Assembly: GCA_020073375.1 (NCBI GenBank)
Contig: JAIQFG010000011.1
Coordinates: 1-64,000, forward strand
Origin: Terriglobia bacterium
GTDB lineage: Bacteria; Acidobacteriota; Terriglobia; Acidiferrales; UBA7541
Direction: 5' to 3'
Length of the DNA stretch: 64,000 nucleotides
A model generated the notes under the pieces. It made no database searches. It was given only the letters and a program-made list of their open reading frames with translations, and had not been told where the DNA came from. This document shows, piece after piece, positions 36,190 to 44,722 of the stretch (positions are counted from its first letter, which is position 1; every line of letters begins with the position of its first letter). Position numbers and translations under genes: made by a program.

Positions 36190-36205
36190 TGGCAAGTCGT
36201 TTGCA
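36190..36205 (+). promoter_or_regulatory. Possible sigma-54 promoter
   Basis: TGGCAAGTCGTTTGCA matches the -24/-12 pattern TGGCAC-N5-TTGCA with one mismatch (A for C). It lies about 120 bp upstream of the repeat-protein gene at 36328. Chance occurrence is possible in a 64-kb window. Confidence 0.35.
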
Positions 36206-36327
36206 CAATGAGAAGCCGTGATTCGCGCCCCGCTGGACGGCTCGCGCTGTTCACGGGACCGCAGATCCAGCATCAAGCTTGTGCGAATTATGCGTGCGCA
36301 ATTGTCTCATTGAATTCGAGGTGAAAT

Positions 36328-36996
36328 ATGTCGGTTTTAGGCATCGCAAGCGGAATTCTTTCGGTGTTGAACAGCTCTCGGCCGCAGCCGGGCCAAAACA
36401 GGTTTCAACAGATTCGCGGTGAATTTCAGCAGCTCGGCCAGGACCTGCAATCCGGCAATCTGAGCGGCGCGCAGCAGGATTTTACGGCCCTCTCCCACAA
36501 TCTTCCGGGCTTGAGCCAGTCCGGCAGCAGCGCGAATAATTTCTCGAACCTGTTAAACAGCCTCGCGGGGAGCAGCTCGACCGGAACGAATCCATTGACC
36601 CAAGCCTTCCAGCAATTGGGCCAGGACCTGCAGTCGGGAAACTTGCAGGCCGCTCAGAAGGATTACACCAACATCCAGCAAACCGCGCAGCAGGAAGTCC
36701 AGCAAGGCGCGCAGCCCTCCGCCGGACACCGCCATCGTCATCACCGCGTAGATAGCGACCAGGATTCCTCGTCGTCCTCGCCTTCCTCGTCTTCGCAGCA
36801 GGCCAATCCGGTCGCTCAGGCGTTCAGCACCCTTGCGCAGGATTTGCACGTGGGAAATCTGCAGGGCGCGCAGCAGGCGTTCGCCACACTCCAGAACGAT
36901 CTTCAGCAGATCGGCGGATTTGTAACGTCGGGAGCGAATGGCGCAGCAGGCGCCGCGATTCCTTCGGGCGCAGGCAGCCTGAACGTGACGGTCTAA
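36328..36996 (+). CDS. Repeat protein with three FQQLGQDLQSGN units, hypothetical
   Basis: A 222-aa Gln/Ser-rich protein. Three copies of a helical unit are visible: FQQLGQDLQSGNLSGAQQDF near 30, FQQLGQDLQSGNLQAAQKDY near 93, and FSTLAQDLHVGNLQGAQQAF near 170. Between the second and third is a His/Arg cluster (GHRHRHHR) followed by a long Ser run. There is no classic signal peptide. A GAGGTG site precedes the ATG. I do not recognise a function; similar repeat proteins occur widely and are annotated as hypothetical. Confidence 0.75.
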   Translation: MSVLGIASGILSVLNSSRPQPGQNRFQQIRGEFQQLGQDLQSGNLSGAQQDFTALSHNLPGLSQSGSSANNFSNLLNSLAGSSSTGTNPLTQAFQQLGQDLQSGNLQAAQKDYTNIQQTAQQEVQQGAQPSAGHRHRHHRVDSDQDSSSSSPSSSSQQANPVAQAFSTLAQDLHVGNLQGAQQAFATLQNDLQQIGGFVTSGANGAAGAAIPSGAGSLNVTV

Positions 36997-37066
36997 CCGG
37001 CCAGATTCGCCGGCGTCAAGCGCGCCCGGATTTTCCAGGCCATTCCGCATGGGGTAAACTGGCCGC

Positions 37067-37486
37067 ATGGCCCGTGAGATCCGCATTCGCGCGGTAATTC
37101 TGGAGGAAGTGCTCCGCCACGCGCGGCGCGACCCGCACATCGAGTGCTGCGGACTGCTCGCGGGCCGCGACGGCGTAATCACCGAGATCTTTCCCGCAAC
37201 AAATTCCCTTGCCAGCGCCACCTGTTATGAAATTGCGCCAAAGGAATTGTTCCAGCTATTCCGGACACTGCGCGCACAAAACCTCACGCACCTGGGCCAG
37301 TATCATTCGCACCTCGCCACCGAAAACTTTCCTTCTCCCTCGGACATCGAACAGGCCGGCTATCCCGACCAGCCGTACTTCATCGTGTCCACGCAGCCGG
37401 ACGCTCCAAATCCGGCGCGCGCGTTTTATATCCGTGACGGCAGCGTGGAAGAAATCAAAATCAGCGTGACGCATTCCGGGAAGTAA
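37067..37486 (+). CDS. M67-family JAMM/MPN+ metallopeptidase
   Basis: A 139-aa zinc isopeptidase-like protein. The JAMM residues are present: a Glu in HIECCGLLAG (about residue 26) and the His-x-His-x7-Ser-x2-Asp pattern in YHSHLATENFPSPSDIEQAG. Bacterial members act in sulfur-carrier or ubiquitin-like protein processing or cysteine metabolism, but no ThiS/MoaD/CysO partner lies nearby, so the substrate is open. It is a single gene between the repeat protein and the convergent glycosyltransferase. Confidence 0.85.
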   Translation: MAREIRIRAVILEEVLRHARRDPHIECCGLLAGRDGVITEIFPATNSLASATCYEIAPKELFQLFRTLRAQNLTHLGQYHSHLATENFPSPSDIEQAGYPDQPYFIVSTQPDAPNPARAFYIRDGSVEEIKISVTHSGK

Positions 37487-37520
37487 GATGTGCTTGGAAG
37501 CTTGCGAAGAGTCCTCTTGC

Positions 37521-37554
37521 TTTTCTCTGTGCCCTCTATGTCCTCTGTGTTGAA
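37521..37554 (+). repeat. CACAGAG-rich dispersed repeat (family C), single copy
   Basis: Reads TTTTCTCTGTG, CCCTCTATG, then TCCTCTGTGTTGAA, matching the right arm of the inverted pair at 56726-56877. It is in the short gap between two convergent genes. Confidence 0.65.
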
Positions 37555-37568
37555 ATCGTTGCCGTAAG

Positions 37569-38717
37569 CTACGCTGAGGCCTTTACCGGCTCTCCCGCAA
37601 CCACCGACCGGTACACCTCGCGCACCTGTTCCGCCGAGCGTTCCCACGAATATTTCCGCACCAGTTCGTAGCCGCGCCGCTGGAGCGTCTCGCGCAGCAC
37701 GTTTTCGGTGAGAATCTGGCGGATCCCACGCGCGATGTCAAACACGTTTTCCGGATTCACCAGCAGCGCGGCTTGCGAAAAAACTTCCGGCAGGGATGAG
37801 ACGCTCGAAGTCAGCACCGGCGCTCCGTGCGCCATGGCTTCCAGCGGCGGCAATCCGAACCCTTCATAGAGGGACGGAAACAGAAACGCCCGCGCCCGGG
37901 AATAAAACACGCGCAGCACGGAGTGCGGCACGAAACCCAGAAAACGAACGTCGCCCTGCAGACGCGAACGCAGCACGGCGCGCCGCAAATCCGAATGCTC
38001 CTCGGCCGAATCGCCGATCAGCAGCAATTTCAGGTTGGCGTATTCCGGATGATCGCGCAGCTCGCCCTTGGCCACGGCAAAGGCTTCGATCAGCCGCGGC
38101 AGATTTTTCTGCGGCTTGATGTTTCCGGCGTAGAGCACGAACGGATCGGTGACGGCGTGCCGCTCCAGCACGCGGTCGGCGTCCGTGGGCATGGGTTCGC
38201 GCACGAATCGCTCGTCGAGCGCGTTGTACACCACATCAATTTTTTCTTCCGGGACGTCGAACACGCGGGAGAGTTCGCGCTTGGAGGAGTGCGACACCGC
38301 GATGATGCGGTCCGCCCGCGCCAGCGCGCGCCGCGCGAAAAACAGACGCCCCGCCTGCATCATTTCCGGCACCCCGTGCGGCGGCATCAGCACGTCGGTC
38401 AAGTCGTGCACGGTGATCACCATCCGCGTGGGCACCACCGCCGGCGCATAAAACCACGGCATATGCAGCAGGTCCACGCCCTGCTTGTGCAGCAGGTACG
38501 GAAGGTGGAAGTGCGTGTGAAACGAACCGGGCGGCGCCGTGTACTCAAGCAGCTGAAAATTTTCCGGGAGGGGATCGAACTGCGCGATGTGCGACCGCTG
38601 GCCGATCAGCAGGTACTCGGTCTCGTGGTCGCTGCGCGCGAACTGGTTGACGATATTGCGGATGTAAGTGCCGAACCCGAAGTCGCCGGCGCGCCGGATA
38701 TCGATGGCCACACGCAT
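37569..38717 (-). CDS. Glycosyltransferase family 4 (GT-B) protein
   Basis: A 382-aa retaining glycosyltransferase from the ATG at 38717 (MRVAIDIRR). The N-terminal donor-independent half has GTYIRNIV and a WFYAPAVVP segment; the C-terminal half carries FVLYAGNIKPQKNLPRLIEAF, VRFLGFVPHSVLRVFYSRARAFLFPSLYEGFGLPPLEAMAHG with the E-x7-E type donor motif, and VLTSSVSSLPEV. It is probably used in surface polysaccharide or glycolipid synthesis; the acceptor is unknown. It follows glyA by 20 nt, but no other polysaccharide genes adjoin. Confidence 0.88.
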   Translation of the reverse strand: MRVAIDIRRAGDFGFGTYIRNIVNQFARSDHETEYLLIGQRSHIAQFDPLPENFQLLEYTAPPGSFHTHFHLPYLLHKQGVDLLHMPWFYAPAVVPTRMVITVHDLTDVLMPPHGVPEMMQAGRLFFARRALARADRIIAVSHSSKRELSRVFDVPEEKIDVVYNALDERFVREPMPTDADRVLERHAVTDPFVLYAGNIKPQKNLPRLIEAFAVAKGELRDHPEYANLKLLLIGDSAEEHSDLRRAVLRSRLQGDVRFLGFVPHSVLRVFYSRARAFLFPSLYEGFGLPPLEAMAHGAPVLTSSVSSLPEVFSQAALLVNPENVFDIARGIRQILTENVLRETLQRRGYELVRKYSWERSAEQVREVYRSVVAGEPVKASA

Positions 38718-38736
38718 CGGCGTCGGCGGGGCGCGC

Positions 38737-40050
38737 TCAGCGCGCGGCGCTGCCGCTCCCGGCCAGCGACGGCGAAATGTCCCAGCGCCGCGTGTAGAGA
38801 GGGAACCGTCCGGCAAACTCGGCGACCTCGCCGCGAATCCGCAGTTCGATCGCTGGGTCGCCCAGATGCAGGAGCACTTCGGAAATCCATCCGGCGATGC
38901 GCCCCATCTCGGATTCGCGCATGCCGCGCGTGGTAATTGCGGGCGTGCCCAGGCGGATTCCGCCGCCGGTCATGGGCGGCGTGGGATCGAACGGAATTGA
39001 GTTTTTATTGACGGTGATTCCGGCGCGATCCAGCGCGGGCTGCGCGTCCTTGCCGGTGATGCCGCGGGAATAGAGGTCAATCAGGAAAAGATGATTGTCC
39101 GTGCCGCCGCTGACGATGCGGAATCCGGCCGCGGCGATTTCGGCGGCGAGCTTCTGCGCATTGGCAACAATTTGCTTCGCGTACTCGCGGAATCCCGGAT
39201 CGGCCGCTTCCTTCAGGCACACGGCCTTAGCCGCGATGATGTGCATCAGCGGCCCTCCCTGCGTGCCGGGAAACGTGATGCGATCGAGTTCCTTGGCGAA
39301 TTGCTGCTTGCACAGCACCAGCCCGCCGCGCGGCCCGCGAAGCGTCTTGTGCGTGGTCGTCGAGACAAAATCCGCGTGCGGCACCGGGCTCGGATGCACG
39401 CCTCCGGCAACCAGTCCCGCGATGTGCGCCATGTCCACGAAGAACAGCGCACCAACCGAACGCGCGATTTCCGCCATGCGCGGGAAATCGATGATGCGCG
39501 AATACGCGCTCGCCCCGGCCACGATCATTTTCGGTTTGTGTTCCGCGGCCAGGCGCGCCAGTTCCTCGTAATCGATTCTCTCGGTTTCCTTATTCACGCC
39601 GTAAGGAACGAACTTGTACATCTTGCCGGAAAAATTCAGCGGATGCCCGTGCGTCAGGTGCCCGCCGTGCGCCAGGTTCATGCCCAGCACCGTGTCTCCC
39701 GGCTGCAGCGCCGCCATGTAGACGGAAACGTTGGCCTGCGTGCCGGAATGCGTTTGTACGTTGGCGTGTTCGGCGCCGAACAGGGCCTTGGCGCGATCGA
39801 TCGCGAGTTGCTCGGCGACGTCCACGAATTCGCAGCCGCCGTAATAGCGCTTGCCCGGATATCCTTCCGCGTATTTGTTGGTGAGCACCGAGCCCATGGC
39901 TTCGAGCACGGCTTCGGAAACAAAATTTTCCGATGGGATCAATTCCAGGCCGGTCCCTTGGCGGCGCCCTTCTTCGCGGAGCACGTCCGCGATGGCGGGA
40001 TCGACTTCGGCCAGCGGCCGGTTCATGAATTGCGATATTTTGGTGTCCAT
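38737..40050 (-). CDS. glyA: Serine hydroxymethyltransferase
   Basis: A PLP enzyme that interconverts serine and glycine with tetrahydrofolate, a main source of one-carbon units. The 437-aa protein has [18 protein letters not shown], the YYGGCEFVD segment, [10 protein letters not shown], the PLP lysine in [14 protein letters not shown], and [10 protein letters not shown]. The C-terminal 20 residues beyond the usual end are Ser/Ala-rich. It lies between rpiB and a glycosyltransferase, all on the minus strand with short gaps, and probably forms one transcript. Confidence 0.96.
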   Translation of the reverse strand: MDTKISQFMNRPLAEVDPAIADVLREEGRRQGTGLELIPSENFVSEAVLEAMGSVLTNKYAEGYPGKRYYGGCEFVDVAEQLAIDRAKALFGAEHANVQTHSGTQANVSVYMAALQPGDTVLGMNLAHGGHLTHGHPLNFSGKMYKFVPYGVNKETERIDYEELARLAAEHKPKMIVAGASAYSRIIDFPRMAEIARSVGALFFVDMAHIAGLVAGGVHPSPVPHADFVSTTTHKTLRGPRGGLVLCKQQFAKELDRITFPGTQGGPLMHIIAAKAVCLKEAADPGFREYAKQIVANAQKLAAEIAAAGFRIVSGGTDNHLFLIDLYSRGITGKDAQPALDRAGITVNKNSIPFDPTPPMTGGGIRLGTPAITTRGMRESEMGRIAGWISEVLLHLGDPAIELRIRGEVAEFAGRFPLYTRRWDISPSLAGSGSAAR

Positions 40051-40081
40051 ATTTTACTGTCTCCGAGCGAGACAATCCCGA

Positions 40082-40558
40082 TCAAGATTGATGTTCGCGC
40101 GCGCGATCCATTTCGCTGATTTTGTCCACGCGCCGCTGGTGCCTGCCGCCCGCGAATTGCGCGGCCAGAAATTCCTGCACGATGGCCAGGGCCTCGTCCT
40201 CGCCCACTACCTTGCCCCCCAGGGCGATCACGTTGGCGTCGTTGTGCTCGCGCGCGCGCCGCGCCGTAAGCGAATCGTGCGCCAGCGCCGCGCGGATTCC
40301 TTCCACTTTATTCGCCGCGATCGACATGCCGATGCCCGTGCCGCAAACCAGCACGCCGAGCGCATCCGATCCGGCCGCGACGCGCTCGCCGACCGCCCGC
40401 GCGAAATCCGGATAATCCACCGACTCCTCCGAATGCGTGCCGGCGTCCTCGACCCGGTATCCCGCGTTCTGCAAAAAAGTTTTGATCGTTTCTTTCGTGC
40501 GGAACCCGGCGTGGTCTGCGCCCACCACAATCCGCGGTTTGGAGTCGGAATCTGGCAA
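40082..40558 (-). CDS. rpiB: Ribose-5-phosphate isomerase B
   Basis: Interconverts ribose-5-phosphate and ribulose-5-phosphate. A TTG at 40558, with ACAGGA upstream, is taken as start because it leads directly into IVVGADHAGF; the frame is open to 40615. The 158-aa protein has the active-site Cys in LVCGTGIGMSIAANKVEGIRAAL and the phosphate-binding HDSLTARRAREHNDANVIALGG. Family length is about 150. It likely heads the rpiB-glyA-glycosyltransferase unit. Confidence 0.92.
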   Translation of the reverse strand: MPDSDSKPRIVVGADHAGFRTKETIKTFLQNAGYRVEDAGTHSEESVDYPDFARAVGERVAAGSDALGVLVCGTGIGMSIAANKVEGIRAALAHDSLTARRAREHNDANVIALGGKVVGEDEALAIVQEFLAAQFAGGRHQRRVDKISEMDRAREHQS

Positions 40559-40694
40559 TGTAAATCCTGTTGCGATTCTAGCGGAATCCGGCCGCGAATT
40601 CCAATCTCCGGGCAAGCGCTGGTGTTTTCAGATGAGCGCCCCCGATAGGTCCTTGCCGCCGCAAAGCACTCGTGCTAGAGTTTTCCTGTTTCGG

Positions 40695-40768
40695 GCGGCC
40701 GTAGTATAGGGGTAGTACGGGACCTTGCCAAGGTCCAGGCGTGGGTTCGAGTCCCATCGGCCGCTCCA
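40695..40768 (+). tRNA. tRNA-Gly (anticodon GCC)
   Basis: Acceptor arm GCGGCCG pairs with CGGCCGC. The anticodon stem-loop GGACC-TTGCCAA-GGTCC places GCC at 40727-40729. The T arm is TGGGTTCGAGTCCCA. Discriminator T and an encoded CCA end are present (74 nt). All cloverleaf elements are visible. Confidence 0.96.
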
Positions 40769-40797
40769 TTCCTTCACGTACTGGTCCATAATCTTTC

Positions 40798-40823
40798 GCG
40801 GGCTTCAAGTAAAGCCCGCACCC
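40798..40823 (-). repeat. Family B palindrome with perfect 8-bp arms
   Basis: GCGGGCTT at 40798-40805 pairs with AAGCCCGC at 40812-40819. On the minus strand it reads GGGTGCGGGCTT, TACTTG, AAGCCCGC and matches the copy at 49141. It lies 6 nt before the next gene's start codon. Confidence 0.7.
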
Positions 40824-40829
40824 GATTCC

Positions 40830-41327
40830 ATGCTTGCATATCTGTGTGGTCCGATTGAATTTGCGGCCGACGGCGGCAAAATGTGGCGCCGGAAGCTTAC
40901 CCCGTTCCTGCACAATGAGCTCGGACACCGCGTCTACGATCCCGCCGAGGATGAAAAGAAAAGCCTCACCGACGAGGAAGCCGCGCATTTCCGCGAGTGG
41001 AAGCAGACCGACGTCGAGCGATTCCGCCGCGTATTGCGCAAGATCATCCAGTTCGATCTGGACATCATCGAAAACAAGGCCGACTACGTCATCTGCTTTC
41101 TGAGCGGCGACGGCGCGGCCGCGACCAGCGGCGGCACGTCCTCCGAACTGACGTTCGCGTACCGCAAGGGAATTTCCGTCTACCTGGTCACGGACCTAGG
41201 CCTGGACGAAATCAGCGGCTGGATGCTGGCCTGCGCCGACCGCGTATTCTCGAACGTCGACGAATTGAAAAAATTCCTCCTGGAACGTTATGGGAGGGAA
41301 AAGCAGGCCCCCTTGTGGCGGGTGTGA
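40830..41327 (+). CDS. Nucleoside 2-deoxyribosyltransferase-like protein
   Basis: A 165-aa cytosolic protein starting MLAYLCGPIEFAADGG. The YLCGPI start, the WRRKLTPFL helix and the later EADY/ENKADYVICFL plus SGGTSSELTFAYRKGI segments match the Rossmann-like fold of nucleoside 2-deoxyribosyltransferase-type proteins, in which a Glu of the SSELT region would be catalytic. The ATG at 40830 is favoured over an upstream start lying in tRNA-Gly. Substrate not known; the nearby thymidine kinase gene makes nucleotide salvage plausible. Confidence 0.7.
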   Translation: MLAYLCGPIEFAADGGKMWRRKLTPFLHNELGHRVYDPAEDEKKSLTDEEAAHFREWKQTDVERFRRVLRKIIQFDLDIIENKADYVICFLSGDGAAATSGGTSSELTFAYRKGISVYLVTDLGLDEISGWMLACADRVFSNVDELKKFLLERYGREKQAPLWRV

Positions 41328-41334
41328 GCTTCCA

Positions 41335-41436
41335 GTAGCACAGCCACTCCTGGCTGTGTGATTTTTTGCAAATGTAGCTAAATCGAGGTCGTATCTGCGG
41401 TCTCCAAATTCACACAGCCAAGAGTGGCTGTGCTAC
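41335..41436. repeat. Inverted pair of GTAG palindromes (REPIN-like)
   Basis: First unit at 41335-41358: GTAG then CACAGCCACTCCTGGCTGTG. Second unit at 41413-41436: CACAGCCAAGAGTGGCTGTG then CTAC. The flanks TCCA and TGGA extend the symmetry. The pair covers much of the gap before tdk. Confidence 0.85.
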
Positions 41437-41496
41437 TGGAAATCTCGCGCCGCCCTTGCGGCCCGGCCGCCTGCGAATTGCCGAAGGACGATAACC

Positions 41497-41519
41497 GTAC
41501 AGGCTGAAGCCTGTGCCAC
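41497..41519. repeat. Further REP-like palindrome before tdk
   Basis: ACAGGCTGAAGCCTGT flanked by GT and GCCAC. The core equals the ACAGGCTTCAGCCTGT word found at 28762, 51597 and 55227; here the conserved outer tetranucleotide is GTGG instead of GTAG. Confidence 0.65.
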
Positions 41520-41578
41520 CAGTCCATCCTGCATTGTGCTAGTCTGAATCGAAAACCCATCCGGGAGGCGCGCCGCCA

Positions 41579-42214
41579 GTGGACATCGTAAAGGGAAATA
41601 TGGGCTGGATCGAAGTGATCGTCGGCCCCATGTTTTCGGGCAAGAGCGAAGAATTGATTCGCCGCTTGAAGCGCGCAGAAATCGCCAAGCAGCGCGTGCA
41701 GATCTTCAAGCCCCTGATCGATCATCGCTATTCGCACACCGACATCGTCTCTCACTCCGGCTTTGAATATCCTTCCGAAGTGGTCAAGAACGCCGCCGAA
41801 GTCCTGGAAAAAGTGCAGGCGCGCACCGAGGTCGTGGGCATCGACGAGGGCCAGTTCCTGGGCGAAGGCCTCGTGGACGTTTGCATGAGCATGGCCGACG
41901 CCGGAAAGCGCGTCATCGTCACCGGACTCGACACCGATTATCTGGGCCGCCCGTTCGACCCCATGCCGCGCCTGCTGGCCGTGGCCGAAGAAATCACCAA
42001 GCTGCTTGCGATTTGCGTGCAATGCGGCAATCCCGCCAAGCACACCCAGCGCCTGGTGGCTTCCGAAGACCTGATCGTGGTGGGCGCCGCCGGAATGTAC
42101 GAACCGCGCTGCCGGCGATGTTTCGAGCCGCAACTGGCCCACGAGAGAATCGAAGCCGAAAAGAAAACCGCCCCCGCGGAAGCCGCCGGAGTAAACCGCA
42201 AGCAAAACAGTTAG
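41579..42214 (+). CDS. tdk: Thymidine kinase
   Basis: Phosphorylates thymidine to dTMP in salvage. The 211-aa type II enzyme has the Walker A motif [12 protein letters not shown] near residue 16, the [10 protein letters not shown] Walker B-like segment, the lasso-side [12 protein letters not shown], and a zinc site formed by CVQC and CRRC. A Lys/Ala-rich tail follows. It starts at GTG with a GGGAGG element about 11 nt upstream. Beyond the stop the same frame stays open for about 40 codons. Confidence 0.94.
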   Translation: MDIVKGNMGWIEVIVGPMFSGKSEELIRRLKRAEIAKQRVQIFKPLIDHRYSHTDIVSHSGFEYPSEVVKNAAEVLEKVQARTEVVGIDEGQFLGEGLVDVCMSMADAGKRVIVTGLDTDYLGRPFDPMPRLLAVAEEITKLLAICVQCGNPAKHTQRLVASEDLIVVGAAGMYEPRCRRCFEPQLAHERIEAEKKTAPAEAAGVNRKQNS

Positions 42215-42361
42215 TCGGTCGGGATTGGGCCAGTTATCGAGAAGACCGTATATGAGGCGCTGGACTCGCTGAAGCCATCCGTTGAGGCATATTTTCCCAA
42301 TGAGACGCCTCGCGTTGGCTGGTTTAGCGCCTAGGACGAGTTTGTTCCCGCAATAAGCGAG

Positions 42362-42412
42362 GTAGGCCCGCCGCCCATTCCCGTGCCTTAATGCTCGGAA
42401 GGCCGGCGGGCC
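42362..42412. repeat. GTAG-headed inverted repeat after tdk
   Basis: GTAGGCCCGCCG begins at 42362 and CGGCGGGCC is at 42404-42412, giving 9-bp arms with a 30-nt loop. It may be a degenerate REP or a transcript-end structure for tdk. Confidence 0.45.
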
Positions 42413-42468
42413 GTGCTCACATATCCGTCGTCATCTTCCAGGGACGTTCGCTGAGCTGCTTTTGCCCG

Positions 42469-42666
42469 CTAGTTGCCGGCCAGGGCAGTCCCTGAGTGCT
42501 GCGGAGCATTGTTTTCTGCGTGGGTCGCTCCGGTGTCTGTTGGCATGATCACCTTTGTGCCCTTTACAGACCCGGATGCGTGAGCAGAACAGCCCGTGAT
42601 TGCCACTGGAACAGCAATCGCCATTGCCAAAAGAAGTAATGCACCGTAACCAGGTATTCGTCGCAT
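42469..42666 (-). CDS. Small lipoprotein, 65 aa, hypothetical
   Basis: Starts MRRIPGYGALLLLAMAIA with a lipobox ITGC (Cys at about 26), so the mature peptide would be about 40 residues (SAHASGSVKG...). An excellent AAAAGGAGG site lies before the ATG at 42666. The mature part is Ser/Thr/Ala-rich and has no recognisable domain. It lies alone in a gene-poor stretch near the minor-pilin cluster. No function is assigned. Confidence 0.72.
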   Translation of the reverse strand: MRRIPGYGALLLLAMAIAVPVAITGCSAHASGSVKGTKVIMPTDTGATHAENNAPQHSGTALAGN

Positions 42667-42817
42667 CTTGTCCTCCTTTTAATCGTCATTCGCTGATCGA
42701 ACAACGTTCGCGGGCTGAATTAGCGGCTTGATAATTTGAATCCTATTCCTCGCGATTTCCTCGCGACTTCCTTGCGACTACGCCGCACCGAGTCGGGGAA
42801 ATATGGGCAGGGCTTGG

Positions 42818-43024
42818 TCATGGTTGTACCGCAAGTTCGCGAACCATTCTGCGCGAATGCTTGCCTTCAGCCTTGAGAAAATCATTCCAATCGCGGGAAG
42901 CGTGCATATCCTCATGGGCCTTGGAGTGGTAATAAAAGGTCCCTTCCTGATAGGCTTCGGGATCGTACGGGGCGATAATTTCATTGCATCCGCTACAGAT
43001 GTGCACTTTTGCGTCCCCCACCAT
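42818..43024 (-). CDS. Small CxxC protein, 68 aa, hypothetical
   Basis: Reads MVGDAKVHICSGCNEIIAP and continues with an acidic/aromatic section containing FYYHSKAHEDMHAS and a basic end. One CxxC pair (CSGC) plus two or three His residues could bind a metal, in the manner of a one-sided zinc ribbon. ACAGGAGGAAATT before the ATG is a strong ribosome-binding site, which argues that it is real. It is on the same strand as the small lipoprotein, 150 bp upstream of it. Confidence 0.65.
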   Translation of the reverse strand: MVGDAKVHICSGCNEIIAPYDPEAYQEGTFYYHSKAHEDMHASRDWNDFLKAEGKHSRRMVRELAVQP

Positions 43025-43071
43025 AATTTCCTCCTGTTAAATCCCCCTGGTTCTTTCCAACGTGCGCATTA

Positions 43072-43494
43072 TTAACGCGCGCTGCAAATAGTTGAATCCG
43101 TCGGAAAATGTATTTCCCTGATGAAATGCCTGTAAGGGAGCTTCTCGGGCCTGCGATTTTGAGGAATAGTCGAATACTCCGAATGGACTTGGTTGCGAAG
43201 TCCCGATGAATCGTCCTCGAGGAACGTGCGAATAGCCCGATTCCCAATTGACGATAATCCCGTTATCAGGACTTGGCCCTGCCAACCCCTCGCATCTGTC
43301 CGCTCTGCTTTCCTTCTGCTAAGCAGATAACCGTAATATAGGCTGTTGCAGTACATGCAGGAGTAAGGACGCACAAGGACCAATCGTAGGACCAAGCGCT
43401 TGAATGAGCCGCCCCCTCTATGACGGTGTACATCGAAGCTGCCATACCGCGGGCAGTGGCGAACGCGAGACCAAGGTTTCCACATCATCGACAT
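43072..43494 (-). CDS. Doubtful gene: degenerate zinc-ribbon membrane protein
   Basis: The first half reads RHCPRYGSFDVHR, then GGGSFKRLVLRLVLVRPYSCMYC and YYGYLLSRRK. This resembles a family of short acidobacterial/proteobacterial proteins with two CxxC knuckles around a hydrophobic stretch, but the first knuckle is CPRY here. After about residue 66 the sequence becomes unrecognisable. There is no good ribosome-binding site. It may be a diverged or frameshifted remnant. The rest of 43025-44023 has no convincing gene apart from the fragment described at 43642. Confidence 0.3.
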   Translation of the reverse strand: MSMMWKPWSRVRHCPRYGSFDVHRHRGGGSFKRLVLRLVLVRPYSCMYCNSLYYGYLLSRRKAERTDARGWQGQVLITGLSSIGNRAIRTFLEDDSSGLRNQVHSEYSTIPQNRRPEKLPYRHFIREIHFPTDSTICSAR

Positions 43495-43641
43495 ATTTGC
43501 TCAGGATGAATCACACATCAACTCATAGGGGTGTGTCCCCTTATCGGTAAGCGTCCGGCCTATGACGTGTGGACGTAGTGTGAGTAGTTGAGGAAGATGG
43601 CCCTTGGTGGGCACATCTGGGAGTGTCCACTTGGAGAATAA

Positions 43642-43842
43642 GTGGACACTTCGGAACGAGCCACCGTTAAGCGGGAACCGCAAAGAAGGAGGCGTTCGCT
43701 TGAGGAAAGGCGAGGGATCGTCGAAGACCTTATCGGAATATGGGAAACTCTGATTTCCAAATTACGATATCCTGTCAATCAGGAGCGATCTCGCAAACCT
43801 AGAGACCTGATTAGTAGGAAATCATCATTGGCGATGAAATAG
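43642..43842 (+). mobile_element. Possible transposase N-terminal fragment with inverted repeat at its edge
   Basis: A 66-codon frame starting at GTG reads MDTSERATVKREPQRRRRSLEERRGIVEDL and on. The R-R-R-S-x-E-E-R-R-x-I-V-E-D pattern resembles the start of small IS-encoded helix-turn-helix proteins (IS3/IS66-type TnpA). At its 5' edge a perfect inverted repeat occurs: GTGTCCACTT (43623-43632) and AAGTGGACAC (43640-43649). No further transposase sequence follows. If it is mobile DNA it is only a fragment. Confidence 0.3.
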
Positions 43843-44023
43843 CGATAACTGGTATTCCTCAAAGGCCTTAGTTGGGTCCCCAACTGTCACGGATGGAACG
43901 TTTCGTAACAATGTTTTTAATTTCTTCAAGTCTTTTGGTGAGAAAACATCACATGTCTTTATTTATCAGTGCCCTACGGCAGCCCATTAATGGTGCTAAA
44001 AGTGCGTGCCGATATGGTTGAAT

Positions 44024-44722
44024 ATGACCGCAACCTTCCAAGTGCAAGTCGACAATACTCAATCCACGCGTATATATCCATGCCTAGGCCGACAGAATGG
44101 CTTCTCGTTGGTGGAACTCTTAGTTGTGGTCATTCTCATAACGATCGTTTCTGCGATGGCGATCCCAGGCATCGTCAGTTCAGTACGCATGGCTCACTTG
44201 CGCGGGGCAGCTAGCGATGTGTCGGGTATGTACCAACTAGCAAGAACCTATGCGATTCGGGACAACCGCTACTATTCCTCTTATATTCTCGCGGCCTCAG
44301 GAACTGTCCCGCAACTAGCCTATGTGGACATGTTGCCAAAGAGCCTGACGGGGGCGTCGGGAAACGGGGGAAGTTCGGTTGCGACAGGTGATCCGGTCGT
44401 GACCATGTCTTCAGAAGTTGCCCAACTCCCGGTGGCGAGCGCACCTAACACAAACAATCTTAAGACCCAACTGCTTCCCTCAACCACTCCTGTCACGCCA
44501 ACGGACACCAGCGCAACGGCAGCGACGTTTGGTCCGCGCGGACTTCCTTGCACTCCCCTTTCTTTGACTGGCGGGTCAGTTTGCGATAGCGCTGGCGGCC
44601 CAACTGCCTATTGGACTTTTCTGCAGAACACCAAGTCGGGCACTTGGCAGGCAGTAACCATCACTCCCGCTGGCCGAATCCAGAAGTGGTATTACACCGG
44701 GTCAGCCTGGAGCAAACTATGA
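44024..44722 (+). CDS. GspH/FimT-type minor pilin (prepilin)
   Basis: A component of a type IV pilus or type II secretion-like pseudopilus. The 232-aa protein has a leader ending QNG followed by FSLVELLVVVILITIVSAMAIP, the type III signal sequence cut by prepilin peptidase with the conserved Glu at +5. The globular part is Ser/Thr/Ala-rich. The ATG at 44024 has no clear ribosome-binding site; a GTG at 44006 is an alternative. First of four prepilin-type genes whose stops and starts overlap or lie close; the stop here overlaps the next ATG (ATGA). Confidence 0.85.
   Translation: MTATFQVQVDNTQSTRIYPCLGRQNGFSLVELLVVVILITIVSAMAIPGIVSSVRMAHLRGAASDVSGMYQLARTYAIRDNRYYSSYILAASGTVPQLAYVDMLPKSLTGASGNGGSSVATGDPVVTMSSEVAQLPVASAPNTNNLKTQLLPSTTPVTPTDTSATAATFGPRGLPCTPLSLTGGSVCDSAGGPTAYWTFLQNTKSGTWQAVTITPAGRIQKWYYTGSAWSKL

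Noticed and set aside
35907-36327. Several short frames (such as 35907-36221 and 36040-36324) after ftsZ
   Set aside because: They overlap each other, lack ribosome-binding sites and show no recognisable sequence.
42215-42336. The tdk frame stays open for about 40 codons beyond its TAG stop, giving a protein-like stretch
   Set aside because: Thymidine kinases end at or before this stop and nothing in the context suggests read-through, so it is probably chance or an eroded fragment of another gene.
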